Shown in pieces: positions 34,266 to 46,888 of a stretch of DNA of 64,000 nt. The stretch is from Lycorma delicatula. Taxonomy: Eukaryota; Arthropoda; Insecta; Hemiptera; Fulgoridae. Position 1 is the first letter of the stretch. Each line of letters opens with the position of its first letter. The stretch is taken from positions 160,314,575-160,378,574 of the forward strand of contig NC_134455.1 of the NCBI RefSeq assembly GCF_047948215.1. The letters are read 5' to 3'. Under the pieces are notes generated by a model. It did not search any database. It worked only from the letters and a program-made list of their open reading frames with translations, and was not told where the DNA came from. The position numbers were made by a program, and so were the translations under genes.

Positions 34266-36342
34266 CCCTTTACCCTCCAATTATGAAATAAAGTAGTGGC
34301 ATTGGGTCTCCAATTTTTTTTATCACTTATGATAATTTAATATAACTTCTGATAATTACAATAATTTTTTTCAGTGTAGTATTTCTTGAAACAATTTCTT
34401 TGGTGTAAACCCAGGTTTCTGGGATACATTTCACTCCAAAATACAGGCTTTCTTCTATCACCTTTGACTCAACAACTGGAGCACACAGGACAATCCTTGT
34501 GTTTGTTATCAGATAATATATTTTGTAATATGAAGCTTGCCATTCAACCGTTCATCATCTTTTGATGAAGGTCGACCTTACTTACGGTTTGTGTTCCTGA
34601 TATTGCTATTCAGACCAGTAATAAACATTCTTCAATATTTTTCATGTGTTACTGGTTGTTGCTCTTAACTAGCGAGATACTCATTATACAAAATAAAACT
34701 GTTGACAACTGACACCTCTAACAACCAAAAATAAAGTTCCACTACCATTTTAAACTTTTTGCAGCAAAACTATAATTTGAAGTATAGCGATTGACCTGTT
34801 CAACTCCACCCATATGCAACACATATTTATTTGGCTTTTCAATATCTTTATTAGTTTTTTCTTTTGCAATGGTAGTACTGGCATTATGAAAAGTATAAAA
34901 CATTATTACATTTCTCTTATCTCTCCATGCAAGAACCATTACTTTATCATCCTTACTGTAAACAACAGATTCATGGACAGCAAGTATTCCAGTTAGATTT
35001 GTTTAGTTTACTTCTTTAGTTATTCCTTGTCTGCGTGGTTGAACAGTACCGGTTAAATGAACTCTGATTGCTAATAATTCCTGGGCTAAATTTACTCAAG
35101 TATAAAATCTGTCTGAATAAATGGTAATTAAACTTTTGAATGACATTTAGTTACATTTGTGAATGAACTGGAGAACAATCTGTTCAGTGAATGAAAGCTC
35201 AGGTCTCATTAACAAATCTGTTATTACAGAGCCATAACACGGAATAGCTGAACAAATATAACCATTCTTTGCATAACATAAACATAAATTCTAAATCCTC
35301 CCTAATAGGTTAATCTTTATTATACATTTTAAAAAGAACATATCCCTTGAAAATTACAGTAGACTCATCTCCAAATAAGCATTGAACTGGTGAGCATCTA
35401 GTTACTATGTAATCTAAACCACCTTTACTTTACCTTGATATAACTTGTTTACTTAATCCTAAATTTGCTGCTGAAGCAGGAGGTGACACATGAAGAGACC
35501 AAAAAGTTTGGAAAAATCGCATACATGAAAATACTTTTAAAAGAAATTTATATCAGTCAAGCCATTGAGATGAAAATAAAACTCTTGCAACTCTTTTTTC
35601 CTTTTCAGAACCATATTCAGTAATACATCATGCATAGCAATCATTTCTTTCCTTGTAATATCAGTGAATTTAGACCAAATTGAATGCTGTCTAACTGGAG
35701 TTACTTTTTGAATTTTTCCTTCACATACCATTTGTAAAAAGGAGTTATCAAATAACTCCAGTAAAAAAAAAAAAAAACATAAATAATTCAACTAGTGATA
35801 TTGGTGTCTTATTCCCAAAAGGAGTCTATAACCCATACTTGCATTGTTAAATGTAAATATGGAAAAATTAGTTATTTGACAGATTTCACATTGACTGCAC
35901 CAACATTAGGAGTAGGGCTACTTTGGGGTTCATCTATTCATCATTATTAGCTTCATTTTCACTATAATTGTCCGAAATAGCATTTTTTTTATCACCTTTT
36001 TCAAAATTATACACAGGATCTTCTTCATTATTATCACTCAACCCATTTTCAATATCAGAATCAGTTGAAAAACTACTAGAACTTGTAGAAGACATGGCCA
36101 CTCATGAACACATAATCTCACATCGAGAACATAATTAAGTGTAAAACCATTTATTTTTGATTCTATCAATATTAAATATCAGTATTATATGGGTTTTACA
36201 ATCTTACAAACACATGTCAGTTTGTTTTTGAAGCTCTGTATATAGTCACGGTTAGTTTAAATTGTCAAGCCTTACTCTACAAAGGAGTGCTATGTGTAAA
36301 TTCCATTGTCCAAGTTATACTCAACAAAAAGAGTGCAAAGGG
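34266..36342 (-). mobile_element. piggyBac transposon, complete TTAA ends, dead
   Basis: 2077 bp flanked by TTAA at 34262-34265 and 36343-36346; ends ccctttaccctcc (left) and ccctttgcactc (right, reverse-complemented). TTAA target and CCCTTT termini are diagnostic of piggyBac. A decayed transposase fills the minus strand. Confidence 0.92.
34350..36110 (-). pseudogene. piggyBac transposase pseudogene
   Basis: The N-terminal acidic Ser-rich region starts near 36094 (MSSTSSSSFSTDSDIENGLS then stop after SENEANND). The 35791-35537 open part has LFDNSFLQMVCEGKIQKVTP, related to the DDE_Tnp_1_7 N-terminal region. Further blocks: YVLHMGGVEQVNRYTSNYSF (about 34825-34765; normally YNxxMGGVDxxDQ, with the final Asp of the triad here Asn or Glu) and DCPVCSS with CFKKYYT (about 34490-34385), the C-terminal Cys-rich domain. 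Frequent stops. Confidence 0.85.
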
Positions 36343-36346
36343 TTAA

Positions 36347-38140
36347 TAAACTGAAATTCCCAAGCATATGACCACATGGTGGATACAGTATAATTGCAAA
36401 ACAGGGAAAAATAAATAAAAAAGATGTTCATCATCTTAAAAAAAATAATGACCGAAGCAAAATATTAATTTATTTTTACTTTGAACTTAACTGGAGAATT
36501 CTAATTAATAAAATTAACAATAATTTAAAATTCATGTATTCAAGTAATTTCAGTACTCATGTACTCAACTACTAATGGAGGTTACATGCTAGTATAAAGG
36601 TAATATGCCAAACAACCAGGCACTTTAAGATCAAATAGAAATTATAAAAATAACTAAGGGCATTAACTACAAAACAAAAAACTGAATGACAGAAGGGATA
36701 AAATGTACTCAAAGCAATGTACTTTTACTATTATACAGGACGTATATATAATTAAGCAGTACATGTTTGAATGAACATTTGTATGTATGTTTGAATTTAC
36801 CTGCTGAAATGGAAGTTTTCATTAACTTTGAGAGGAGCTCACTGGAATCTAACAACCAAAATATACTTCTCAATTTAATTATATTGTCATGTATTGTTAA
36901 CAACAGTTACCTTGATGCAGTTAAAACTAAGAGCTTTGATCGACTGATCCTAGTTTCCTTCACTTTGATCAATTGTTATTTTGTAACTGAGGAAAGAAGT
37001 TCTCTCATATTATTCAGCCTTTGTCCATACAACATGATTTTCATCCTTGTGCCACAATAATCATAAAGTTCTTGATTTTTACCTTGTTATATTCATATTG
37101 CAATCACTAAGAATGGTTTTTATTTTTTTAACATGATAACATTGGGAAAATGGAAACAATGAAACTATACAGTACACTATTAAGTTTAACAGATCACTCT
37201 AATTACAAAAAGACTCTTAATTACTATTAGTATAGTAATCTAATCTTACTTTTTACAAGCCATATCTTAAGTCTTTAAACCCTATTTTTTTTTTTTTTAT
37301 TTTATTAAAAAGTCCAATTATATATAATTAAGACTGTTTGGGAGTTGAGTGAATCTCCACCAAAAAACAAACGTGAAAAAAACCAAGAAAACAACGAACA
37401 GGTGTTATTCACAGTACAATTACTATGGTACTATGGTATAGATTCTTATGAAAGGCTACGACTATTCATTCATTAAAAAACCAAAAACTAACATGATAAC
37501 CAGTAATACTGCTTTTTTATGCATTTTTTTAATATAAAAATTCATTAGTAAATATTCAATAATTGGTCACGTTTTACACATTTCTTATCACACAAAATGA
37601 ATCTGCCATTTTTATTCTCTTAAAAGCTAACTTATGTTGGCTTTATAAAAAAATAAATGTTTTGTCCATGTTTCATATATATTTAGTCAGATTGAGCAAT
37701 CTACAATCACATATTTTACTTTTTTCTCATAAAGAAAATTTGAAACCTCCATTTTTCCAAGCATATTCCATCAGATGGCACAAGCTATCAGGGTTCAGAA
37801 AATATTAAGATGTATAAAAAGGTTAATATGAAGACTTTAATAAATTATACATATAAATATAATAAAATATAAATTTAAAAAAAATAAATGAAATATAATT
37901 AAATATAAAAATATATATATTAAATAAACCATCTAGTTCAGAATATTGACATATCTTACTTCAGTATTCTCAGTATGTACTAGGTGGTTTATTAATAGAA
38001 TTTGAATATAATTTAACAGTACAGCGAAATAATATATCTTAAAAATATTAATTTTAGTAAAGTAATATGTATAAATATTGTATATATTACAATATTACAC
38101 CCAAATATTATATATTACATATATACACCCTGCGCGCGTG
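36347..38140. other. Cand1 intron sequence, nothing recognised
   Basis: About 1.8 kb AT-rich. Open stretches on both strands near 36709-37060 have no recognisable similarity. Confidence 0.4.
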
Positions 38141-38166
38141 CACACACACATACACACACACACACA
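38141..38166. repeat. (CA)n microsatellite at transposon end
   Basis: CA repeat with one interruption. A matching (TG)n lies at the opposite end (about 39078-39090), so the CA tract is probably part of the element's terminal repeat. Confidence 0.85.
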
Positions 38167-39092
38167 GAGTTTGTGAGCTAAAGGTATCCAAAAATAATGG
38201 TCTATAATTGGAAAATCAGTTAACATAGTCTCTTAAACAACAGGCTCAATCTACAGGAAATATCTCCAAGATTTGTTCTGTATACTCTTGAAGGTCAGCA
38301 GAATGTGCATGCACAGGCAAGCCGACTCACAATGCAGTTGTAGCCCTTTCATTTTCAATTACGGTTTAGGAGTTTTCAGTACACCAAATTTGACAAGTGT
38401 GACTGTTAACTTTCTCACATATATGAAAGGTTGCCTCATCACTAAACAAAAATGCATCAACATAATCAGGATTATTTTCAACACGGTGTATTATTTCTGT
38501 AGCAAACTAACATCATACATAATTTGGTTTAATATGATGAAGGAGTTGTAACTTGTACATTTGCTAATGGAGCTGCTTATGAACAATGTGATGAACAGTG
38601 GAATCAGGATTTTGCAGTTTGGAACTAGCCCGCCTAATTGACTGTCCAGGACTGTCAGTGAATGCATCGTATTCAAGATCCACAATCTTGTCACTAACTG
38701 AAACTTTTGGATGATTTCCAGTTGGTGAAACCAAAATCTCTCTTAAGTCAAGCCTCTGCTTCTCTCTTAAAGTGGTATCCCACTGACAAATAGACTTGGA
38801 CATAGGAGAACCAATATATTCCATGCCTAACTCATTGAAAAATTAACTAAAACACACACTGAACCTTCTGTTGTGAGGTCTACATTTCAACTAACTGCTT
38901 GTGACTACAACTGCATTGTGAGTCGGCATGACTGCACATGTGTAATCTGCTGACCTTAGGAGTATACAGAACAAATCTTGTGAGATATTTCCTGTCGATT
39001 GAGCATACGTTTAAGAGATTATGATAACTGGTTTACTAAACATAGACAATTACTTTTGGATACCTTTAGCCCAGACATCCTGTGTGTGTGCA
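38150..39092 (-). mobile_element. Internally deleted IS630/Tc1-like element with ~170-bp inverted repeats
   Basis: The left arm, cacacacacagagtttgtga through aaaggtatccaaaa, aggaaatatct, aagatttgttctgtatactc, gccgactcacaatgcagttg (about 38150-38345), is matched in inverse by about 38900-39092. The centre holds the N-terminal half of a transposase on the minus strand: DSPGQSIRRASSKLQNPDST then VHHIVHKQLH (helix-turn-helix, 38650-38570) and, after a frameshift, SDEATFH-like catalytic block near 38440. The second and third catalytic blocks are absent. Confidence 0.8.
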
Positions 39093-40048
39093 TTAATTAA
39101 ATATAATTAATTAATCATTATTAATTATTAACAAAAATATTCTCTTGGGTATTAAGATGAAAGATAAACACAGTAAAATTATAGCTTAATTATAATCAGC
39201 TGCATTTATGACAAGTTAAATGGAAGCAATATATAAATGAAATTTATTATTAATAAATAATAAAAGTGAATGGATAATAGACATATATGAAAATAGGTGA
39301 TTTGTCAATAAAATTGATAAATCTACAATCTAAAGAGCCCTATCTATGACAAGTGAACTTTTGTAATTTTAAAAATATCAAATTTTTTTCAGATTTGGGA
39401 TAAAAAATTGTCATTTGATATGCATTTGTATTATTCACCATTTTTTTTTGATTTCATAATGTTTTTGCCATAAACTTTTACTATTCACTAACACTTTTAC
39501 AATGAAACTTTTTTTTTTTGGTGGTTGTGATAAATTATAGTAATTTAGTAAATATTTTTATTATAAGGATTAGTGAGTAATGCTTTTATAAACACATTTA
39601 TAGCATACGCTTCCATACATATTTGAAATCAATTATAATTAGACCCTATATTTTAATTTAAAATTAGTTTAAATCATTGCTTTAAGAATTACAATAGAAA
39701 ATTAATTCACACAAATTTACCAAGATTAAACCTCTATGAGTTTCTGCAAGTCTTCAACAAACCTTTCCATAAGCAATTGTGAGATTTCAACAGACTGTAC
39801 ATAAAATACATAGAAAGATGTTATTACACTTGTGTACTACACCAAAGGTATTTTAATTTCATTTAAATATTAAATTTTGGATACTCAAGTACCACGTGAG
39901 TTGTGGGAGATGATGATTCCATTCCCATATTTTCTCAATAATTTATAAATCTAATACTTGTTTTTATCAATCACAATTTTAAGGTATGGTTTACAATTTC
40001 TAAGACAATATGATAAAATATTTTGAATGCAGAATAAAACTTAAATAC
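39093..40048. other. Cand1 intron sequence, nothing recognised
   Basis: AT-rich, up to the donor of exon 5. Confidence 0.4.
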
Positions 40049-40220
40049 CTTGCAACAGAGGTGATTTAGCTAGCGTTAATATTTCAGGTAGTATTGGTGG
40101 TTCATTTAAATTTGATAATGCTGTGGGTTGTAAATTAGCAATAGAAGTCAACAATGTTAATGTTTGTTGTGCTATATGTAGATCAGACTCACTTAATAAT
40201 GCAGGCAACTCCATTAGAAC
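40049..40220 (-). CDS. Cand1: Cand1 internal exon 5 of 12
   Basis: 172 nt, starting phase 0 with VLMELPALLSESDLHIAQQT, continuing LTLLTSIANLQPTALSNLNE and ending AKSPLLQ plus one base of Gly. Acceptor AG at 40222-40221, donor GT at 40048-40047. The intron to exon 4 is about 11.2 kb, the largest seen, and holds two foldback/long-TIR elements, three or more mariner or piggyBac remnants and a mini-MITE. Confidence 0.92.
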
Positions 40221-41038
40221 CTACAAAACAAAATATATTTAAAAAATGCAAACATATACTCTAATTAAATAAAATAAAATAATTAGATATTCCTGATATG
40301 ATTTAAGAATCAAATATGTGGTTTTTAAGTGCAGCAGAACAGATTCAACATATGTTGTTTTCACTTTGGAGTATTTTTTGTGAATGTATTTTGAAAAAAT
40401 CAAAAAAGGAAATTGTTGAAATTCAAATTTACTTGCAAATTAATATCTGTAAGGTAATCATTTTCACAGCCTTCATATCTTAATGAACTGGATACAAGTT
40501 CTTTGGCCACAGAAAGCAATAAATTATCTCTCCACTGCCCAACATACCTTCCCCAAAAATACTTAATTTTGTTAATTATTTTCAACAAGTACTGATATTA
40601 TTTAATCGAAATAAGAACAAGGATTATAAATACTTCTAGACAAAAATTTTTTTAAGACCTCCCAAAAGGCAGTTCCCACCTACACATATGGCACAACTAA
40701 ACATTGAGGCTTTTTTCACAAGAATTTTATAGGGACAGAAAAACAGATTTTTTTTGTAAATAATTTTAAAAATAGTTAAATCAAATGACAGGCTAGAACC
40801 CTTTTCTTAAGCATTTTCTATTTTTATCTTCTGCCTTTTGAAACTGTAAACGTATTTTAAAAATCTGTAATGTATAAGCTAAGAAAAACCTGATTTTTTG
40901 TTGTCTTGTTTTCATATTTATATTTTCCCTAATTTGTTTATGTTTATTTCCATGAAAAATGTAATAATTTGACTGCATTTGATTAAATTGTCATTTATAT
41001 TTGTTCACTATTTCCTAATAGTCTAACCAAATTACACA
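40221..41038. other. Cand1 intron sequence, nothing recognised
   Basis: AT-rich, up to the left arm of the second foldback. Confidence 0.4.
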
Positions 41039-42829
41039 TAGAGAAAAAAAAATTGTTACCTGGACTTAAGTGGAAATGGCTTATAATATGTGTAAAAAAA
41101 AATAAATGTGTAAGTGGAGGTGGTGGAGGGTTGATTTGGGGAGGTTGAAAAGGGGTGGAAAATGGTATTATTGCGATTTCCGGTGAATTTTGATGGTAAA
41201 AAAAAGATCCAATACAAAAGTTGTAGATCATGCAAAAATCTACAACTTTTGAACAGGTCATTTTTTAACATAACCTCAAAATTTCCAAGAGAAATGCAAA
41301 AAATCTTCATTTTTTTCATTTTTTGTTTTTCATTTCCACAAAAATAGTTTAATTTTTGATGAAACTTTGTGAAAGTATACCTTTCTGTGTCTTAGATAAC
41401 CACAAATTTTTTTGATAAAAATATCTACAAATTTCAATTTTTTTTTATTTTACTTAGAAAAATCACTGTGCAGAGTTCTGCCGATGCTCATTTTTTTTGT
41501 TTTAACATATGCTTTTTGGTTAAATAAAAAAAAAAACACAAATCTATAATCACAATTTAAAAACATGCTTAAAAATGCAAAAAAAAGACTTGCAACAATG
41601 AATTTTTCAGTAATTGTTGATAATTTGTTTAATTTAAAAAAAAATCAAAAACTGATTACATCATCCAATTGTATGGGAAAAAATACAAAAGAAACTGTGT
41701 TTCATTGTTTGACCTGAAACTTGCATAAATATCTAAGTCGAATAATTTTGTGTACCGAAGGATCTAAACAAGAGAGGTGAGTGGGTGTGCAGCTCCGTTC
41801 CTGCTATAACTTTTTACACAGAACACAGCTTCAGAAAAAATTTTAAATCGCAACTGTTTCATAGTTCACTAGCACTGAAGCTTTACCAACTACTGAAAAT
41901 GTAGTACATGGTATTGAAATTCTGTTACACAAAGCTGTGTGGCAAAAAAATGATACCATTGAAGTGATCAACAGAAAATATATGTCCTTTGTACACATTC
42001 ATTATGCAGACAATAGCTGCATAGTATTTGATGGTTATTCAGACAATGAGGCTGATAATGAAAACTCAAGTGCATCTTCAACAAAAACAGCTGAACGCTT
42101 AAGGCGAAAAAATTCTTTGAGCATTCCTTTTTTTTAATATTGAACCGCACACAAAAATAACATTTTACAAGAGAAATTTTTGTCAAATGATAAAAATAAG
42201 AATAAATTAATTTTTTTTTTTAATTTAAACAAATTATCAAACAATTATTGAAAAATGCATTGTTGTATCATTTTTTTGGCATTTTTAAGCATTTTTTTGA
42301 ATGGCGATTATAGATTTTTTTTATTTTACCAAAAATTATGTCAAAACAAAAAAATTGAGCACAGCAGAACTCTGTACAATGATTTTTCTAAGCAGAATTA
42401 AAAAAAAAAGAAATTAAGTATTTCAGACCGGAAAAAATAAATATCTTGGAAAACTTCTTGTTTTTTTATCTAAAAAAATTTGTGGTTATTTAAGACACAG
42501 ATAGGTATACTTTCACCAAGATTCGTCAAAATTAAATTATTTTTGCGGAAATGAAAAATAAACGATTTTTTTGCATTTTTCTAGGAAATTTTGAGGTTAT
42601 GTTAAAAAGTGACCTCTACAAAAATTGTAGATTTTTGCATGATCTGCTTGTATTGGATACTTGTTTTTTGACATCAACTTTCACTGGAAATTGCAATAAT
42701 ACTATTTTTCATCCCTTTTCAACCCTCCACCAACTCTGCTCACCCCATTTATCTTTTTTTGCGTTTACCATAAACCCCTTTACCATTTCTACTTATAAAA
42801 GTCCAGGTAACAACTTTTTTCCCTCTAAA
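41039..42829. mobile_element. Foldback transposon with ~600-bp arms
   Basis: The left arm (41039 to about 41655) and right arm (about 42215 to 42829) are inverted copies. Landmarks in matching order are tagaga/gggaaaaa, ttgttacctggact, gtagaaatgg-like, gaaaaggggt/gatg, ttattgcaatttcc, tccaatac, gatcatgcaaaaatctacaa, cataacctcaaaatttcc, tttgtgaaagtatacc, gtgtcttaaataaccacaaa, gcagagttctgc and ttgataatttgtttaa. The centre of about 560 bp carries a coding remnant. Arms are roughly 80-85 percent alike by eye. Confidence 0.85.
41690..42135 (+). pseudogene. Coding remnant between foldback arms
   Basis: Plus-strand reading includes CIVFDGYSDNEADNENSSAS then STKTAERLRRKNS (42030-42120). A VFDGY followed by STK..E..RR pattern recalls a widespread family of unnamed insect transposon proteins, but I cannot assign a superfamily. 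Surrounding frames carry stops. It is the only coding trace in this element and is far too short for a transposase, so the element is an internally deleted copy. Confidence 0.45.
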
Positions 42830-42919
42830 TGAGTTATTTCCATTGGTCTATATAGAATGTGAAACTCATTTTCACATCAGATTTTTTTTTTACTTCTAAA
42901 TTATAAAGTTATTGTAAAT

Positions 42920-43978
42920 GTTATCAATATATAACAGCAGCAACAGGGGCTAAATCAAGGGAATAGGTTGGTTGCAAAAGCATGTGCCAAAACTACTGTA
43001 ATCGAGGATGCATGATGAGCTGTGTTGTCATGGTGCAGGACCCAATTCTTGTCTTGCCAGAGTGTAAGCTTTTTCTTCTGCACAATTTTTAACAAATGCC
43101 AAAAGAAACTTTTATAGTATGGTTGACTGTCTGCTCCTTAGAGGTAAATTTGTGAAGCATGATACCCACCAACTGAAGAAAACTGACAACACTGTCTTCA
43201 CATTCAACCTACTATGTTGAACTTCTGTCGATTATGGTTAACTTGGACTTTTCTATTATGATTGTGTCTTTGTTTTTAGGTCGAACCCATAAACCCATGA
43301 TTTATTGCCTGTGATTACCCTACTTAACAAATCTGGGCCAGTTTCAGCCTGATTAATTAGTTTTTGGGACACTTCAAGTTGGCCTGTTTCTGTTGGTCTG
43401 ACAATTTCAGAAAGAATTTCGCGAACAATTGATGACTGTTCAAATCTTCAGTTAAAATTGACTGAAATGTATAGAAACTTAGATTCAGTTCATCAGCCAT
43501 CTTTCCTAACTGTAAGTCAGAACATGCTAAATCCTTAACTTTCACAATGTTTTCATTGACTTTTGAAGGGGCAGGCTGCTCAACCATAAGTCATCTTTGA
43601 TTGATCCACAGTCATCTTTGATTCTGTTGAGCCACATAAAAACATTTGACTGGCTCAGGCATTTATCCCTGAAAGCTGTTTTTAAGAGTTCATAGGTCTC
43701 TGAAACTATTCATAGGTCTCTGGGAAACTGATTTCCCAGTTTTCAAACAAAATTTGACACAAATTCCGTTTTTACATTTTCCAAAATCAATTAATCCACA
43801 AGAACCAAAAACACATCTTCACTCACTAGGATGCCACTTTCTACTGAACAAAGATATCGCAGCAATTTTTTCAGGATGGACAAAACAAACTTCTCTCCTT
43901 CCACACCTGTGGGCAAACCTACCTCCTCCTATTGAGCAGTGACAGCAAATGTCCTAAAACGTTCCAATCGCACCTTGT
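42920..43978 (-). mobile_element. Decayed mariner-like element
   Basis: The right terminus read inward is acaaggtgcgattggaacgt, mariner-like, and its next ~50 bp matches a solo fragment at 60531-60600 (ctcaa.aggagg.gtag.tttgcccacagg). Minus-strand protein blocks: RICVKFCLKTGKS (about 43765), the open stretch VEQPAPSKVNENIVKVKDLA, then ADELNLSFYTFQSILTEDLN (43587-43430), VITGNKSWVYGF (first Asp replaced by Asn, about 43320), and HHDN-like second block near 43020. The left terminus was not found. Confidence 0.7.
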
Positions 43979-45100
43979 AAAACATCTTTAATAAAAATGT
44001 CATGAGAAAATTGAAGCAATGTTCTTTAAAATTAAAATTTCTAAACTAAGATACACAGAAATTCTGTGTACCATCTTACATAAGTGTGATAAGTTACAAA
44101 ACATAAAATTAGAAATGAGCAGCCTTTCCTTTACAGTTGCATATATTTCAAAGTCACAGTATTTAATTAATAAGCAATAATCTATAATAAATAATAAAGT
44201 CAATTCACAGAAAAACCTCCAAATACGCTTATATTTCATCTAGTTTCTTTTTATTTCACTATTAATACAAAGAAAACAGCATGTGAATCATTTTCTATAT
44301 GTCTTTGTAATTAAAAAAATTTTATTTAAAAATCTTAACCTGGATAGTTTGTACTCAAATCTAAAAAGCCATTAAATCTTTAGCATGATATTTATATCTT
44401 TTTTTTTGTATTTTGGGAAAATGGCTTTTTTAAAATATATGTAATCATTTTAGAATCAAGATTAGTAAAACTGTAATCACTGCAGATAATGTTAATAAAT
44501 TGTAAATATTTTTAAGGTAAGCATGAAAAAAAAAAACTATGATGAAAATTGTTAATTGGTTAACAAGATAAAACTACAATAAAGTATATTGATAATTACA
44601 TATTACTGCTATTATCCGATATATCCAATCATCTAGGACACAGAAATTCAGCAAGTGAGAAAGTAAATTTTCAGGAATGCACAATAGAAGTTTTTTTGGT
44701 CATGTATGAAGACATTTTTATTTGTCTGCGAGTAAAATGGCAAATTTTTTCAAATATTTTCTCCAAATCATATTGATATCTTATATTTGATCAAAGTTAC
44801 TAGCCAGGTATATGAGTTGTGTATTGATTCCAAATTGTTCATAAATTAATACAAAATAACCATTGGCCACATTTAGGTACTGCTTGCAATGTTGTAAGTA
44901 GCTAAGAGTTCATTGACATTATCTACTTCTCTTTGGTTGAATTGTAGAAGATAATAATTTCTGGTTTGTTTTTTCTTGTATTGCAACAATTCTGTCATCA
45001 TGTTACACTAAAGAAGGGACAAATATGTTACTATATTTACTGACCAGTATCAAATTGTACGAATTGTGAAACTTAAAATATAATTAAATATAAAATTGAC
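43979..45100. other. Cand1 intron sequence, nothing recognised
   Basis: About 1.1 kb, AT-rich. Confidence 0.4.
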
Positions 45101-45119
45101 AATATTTTTGAATCAGAGG

Positions 45120-45330
45120 GTCATACTCTACTGCAATTACCACCAATCATCCACAACTGAACCCAACAGAGGAAGTATGGTCTCTGACCATTAACCTCTG
45201 GTTAAACGTAGGCAATAACAATACTGACAATATGCTTGAGTCTATTGAAAAGTTTAATTTGAAAACTTCATGGCTTGACAATGGCAACGCTATTGTAATC
45301 ATATAAAGGAAATCAAAACAACTTTATGGA
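45120..45330 (+). pseudogene. Possible C-terminal fragment of a Tc1/IS630 transposase
   Basis: HPQLNPTEEVWSLTINLWLN resembles the third-acid block of DDE_3 transposases (PxLNPIExxW), followed by about 30 residues with no clear pattern. Only this motif supports the call. Confidence 0.45.
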
Positions 45331-45884
45331 AGAATTACTGTTTAATGGATGTTGCTGTAGACAAATTAATTTGTAATTTAAATAAGATTCATCCACGAAT
45401 GATGAATAAAAAATTTTGAGTGTTTAATTTGTTAAGTGCTGCTGTTAGTACTTTTTTACAAATGAATTTTACATACTAGTACTATTAAAAAAAAAAATCG
45501 GGCTAGACTATCTAATGTAATGGTAAATATTGGTTGAGTATTATAATTTATTCTTTGTGCATTTATATTTCACACTTATGTTTAATTTGTTTTCAAATTT
45601 TATTAATAAAACCATTCATTGATTGGACAATTTTTCCCTTTTTATTATAATTTTTAAAAAAATTCCTTTTATAGTAGCACTATTACAAATCAGCAGTTGA
45701 AAAAGCTTACCTTAAATTCCCTTATAATCAACACTATCAAGCTAATTGAAAGTAATTGTGCTTGAAATTATTAATAATAATTGGTATTTATGAACTCTGC
45801 AGTAATTAATCTTCAAATTTCCTTTACAGTTCCAATAAAAGATTAATTATGACATAATTTAAGTTTAATTTGATGGAAAACTAC
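45331..45884. other. Cand1 intron sequence, nothing recognised
   Basis: AT-rich, ending at the TTAA of the next element. Confidence 0.4.
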
Positions 45885-45888
45885 TTAA

Positions 45889-46884
45889 CCTTTTCAGATC
45901 ATTTAGTCTTGGAAGTGGTTATGTACGGCGACAGTTTTAAAACGCTGTTACAAAATCATTTTATATGGCATCTAAGTCGGTATTTTGTTTTATATTCACA
46001 AAGGAATCAGTTTTATTACACAATTTGAACGACGTTTATACAATGTAAAATGTTTTATTTAGACTAGAAAGAATATGACCATTTTTTTCTCAGAAATGTG
46101 CTTGTGTGTGTGTGACTTATGTATTATAATTGCTATGAGGCTTACGGATTTATTTACTATTTACAAAAATAGCTTATCTTACTAGCAACATATCGATGTA
46201 TTAAAACACAATAAATTATGACATACAGCACAAAAAAAAAAAAGAAGGAATTTGTGGTCATAAATATGTCACCACTTTTACTTGAGGTCTATAAATATAT
46301 TTTCTGACAAACGATATCGGTAAACATGTAACACATATCGATTCATAATAAATAAGAGTATACAGTAAAAATTATTTTTTGTCAATCTGAATACCTTTTT
46401 CAGTGGTGGGGATTTTTATAAAACGTACTTTTCTGAATCTGAAGTAGATTCAGAAAAGTAGTTAGTATAAACTAACATATGTTACTAATCTGTGATTTAT
46501 GACACAGGTTTTTCATCATATTTTGCCCAATTTTCAACCGATTTGCTAGAAAGTATTATTTTTAAAATCACCAAACTATGTTTCATAAACACAAAGCAAA
46601 ATAAAAAATTCGCTAATAAAAAACGCGGTAGAAATGCGCAAAAAAATTCTGCAATTAAATTATCGTAATTTTTGTACTGTTTCAATTTTTTTTTTGTTAC
46701 AGGCGTAAAAAATATCCAATCGTAACTTTTTTTTTGTCAGAATCTGTTAAATCTCTTTAATATACTGTCATTTTTTGACATTTTTTCACAAGAGGGTAGC
46801 ATAAGACTATGAAGGGAGGCAATCAGATACCAACATATTTTCCCGGAGCGCTAATCAAGCGTGGATCATTGTGATGAGAGAAGG
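45889..46884. mobile_element. Candidate non-autonomous piggyBac-like element (996 bp)
   Basis: TTAA at 45885-45888 and 46885-46888; ends ccttttcagatcattt and, reverse-complemented, ccttctctcatcacaa share CCTT-TC--ATCA. No coding capacity. Contains a perfect 15-bp hairpin at 46426-46460. TTAA is common in AT-rich DNA, so the call depends on the short terminal match. Confidence 0.5.
46426..46460. repeat. Perfect 15-bp hairpin
   Basis: tacttttctgaatct (46426-46440), loop gaagt, perfect complement 46446-46460. Confidence 0.95.
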
Positions 46885-46888
46885 TTAA

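Noticed and set aside
45885..46888. Full piggyBac transposon
   Set aside because: No coding trace; kept only as a candidate non-autonomous element.
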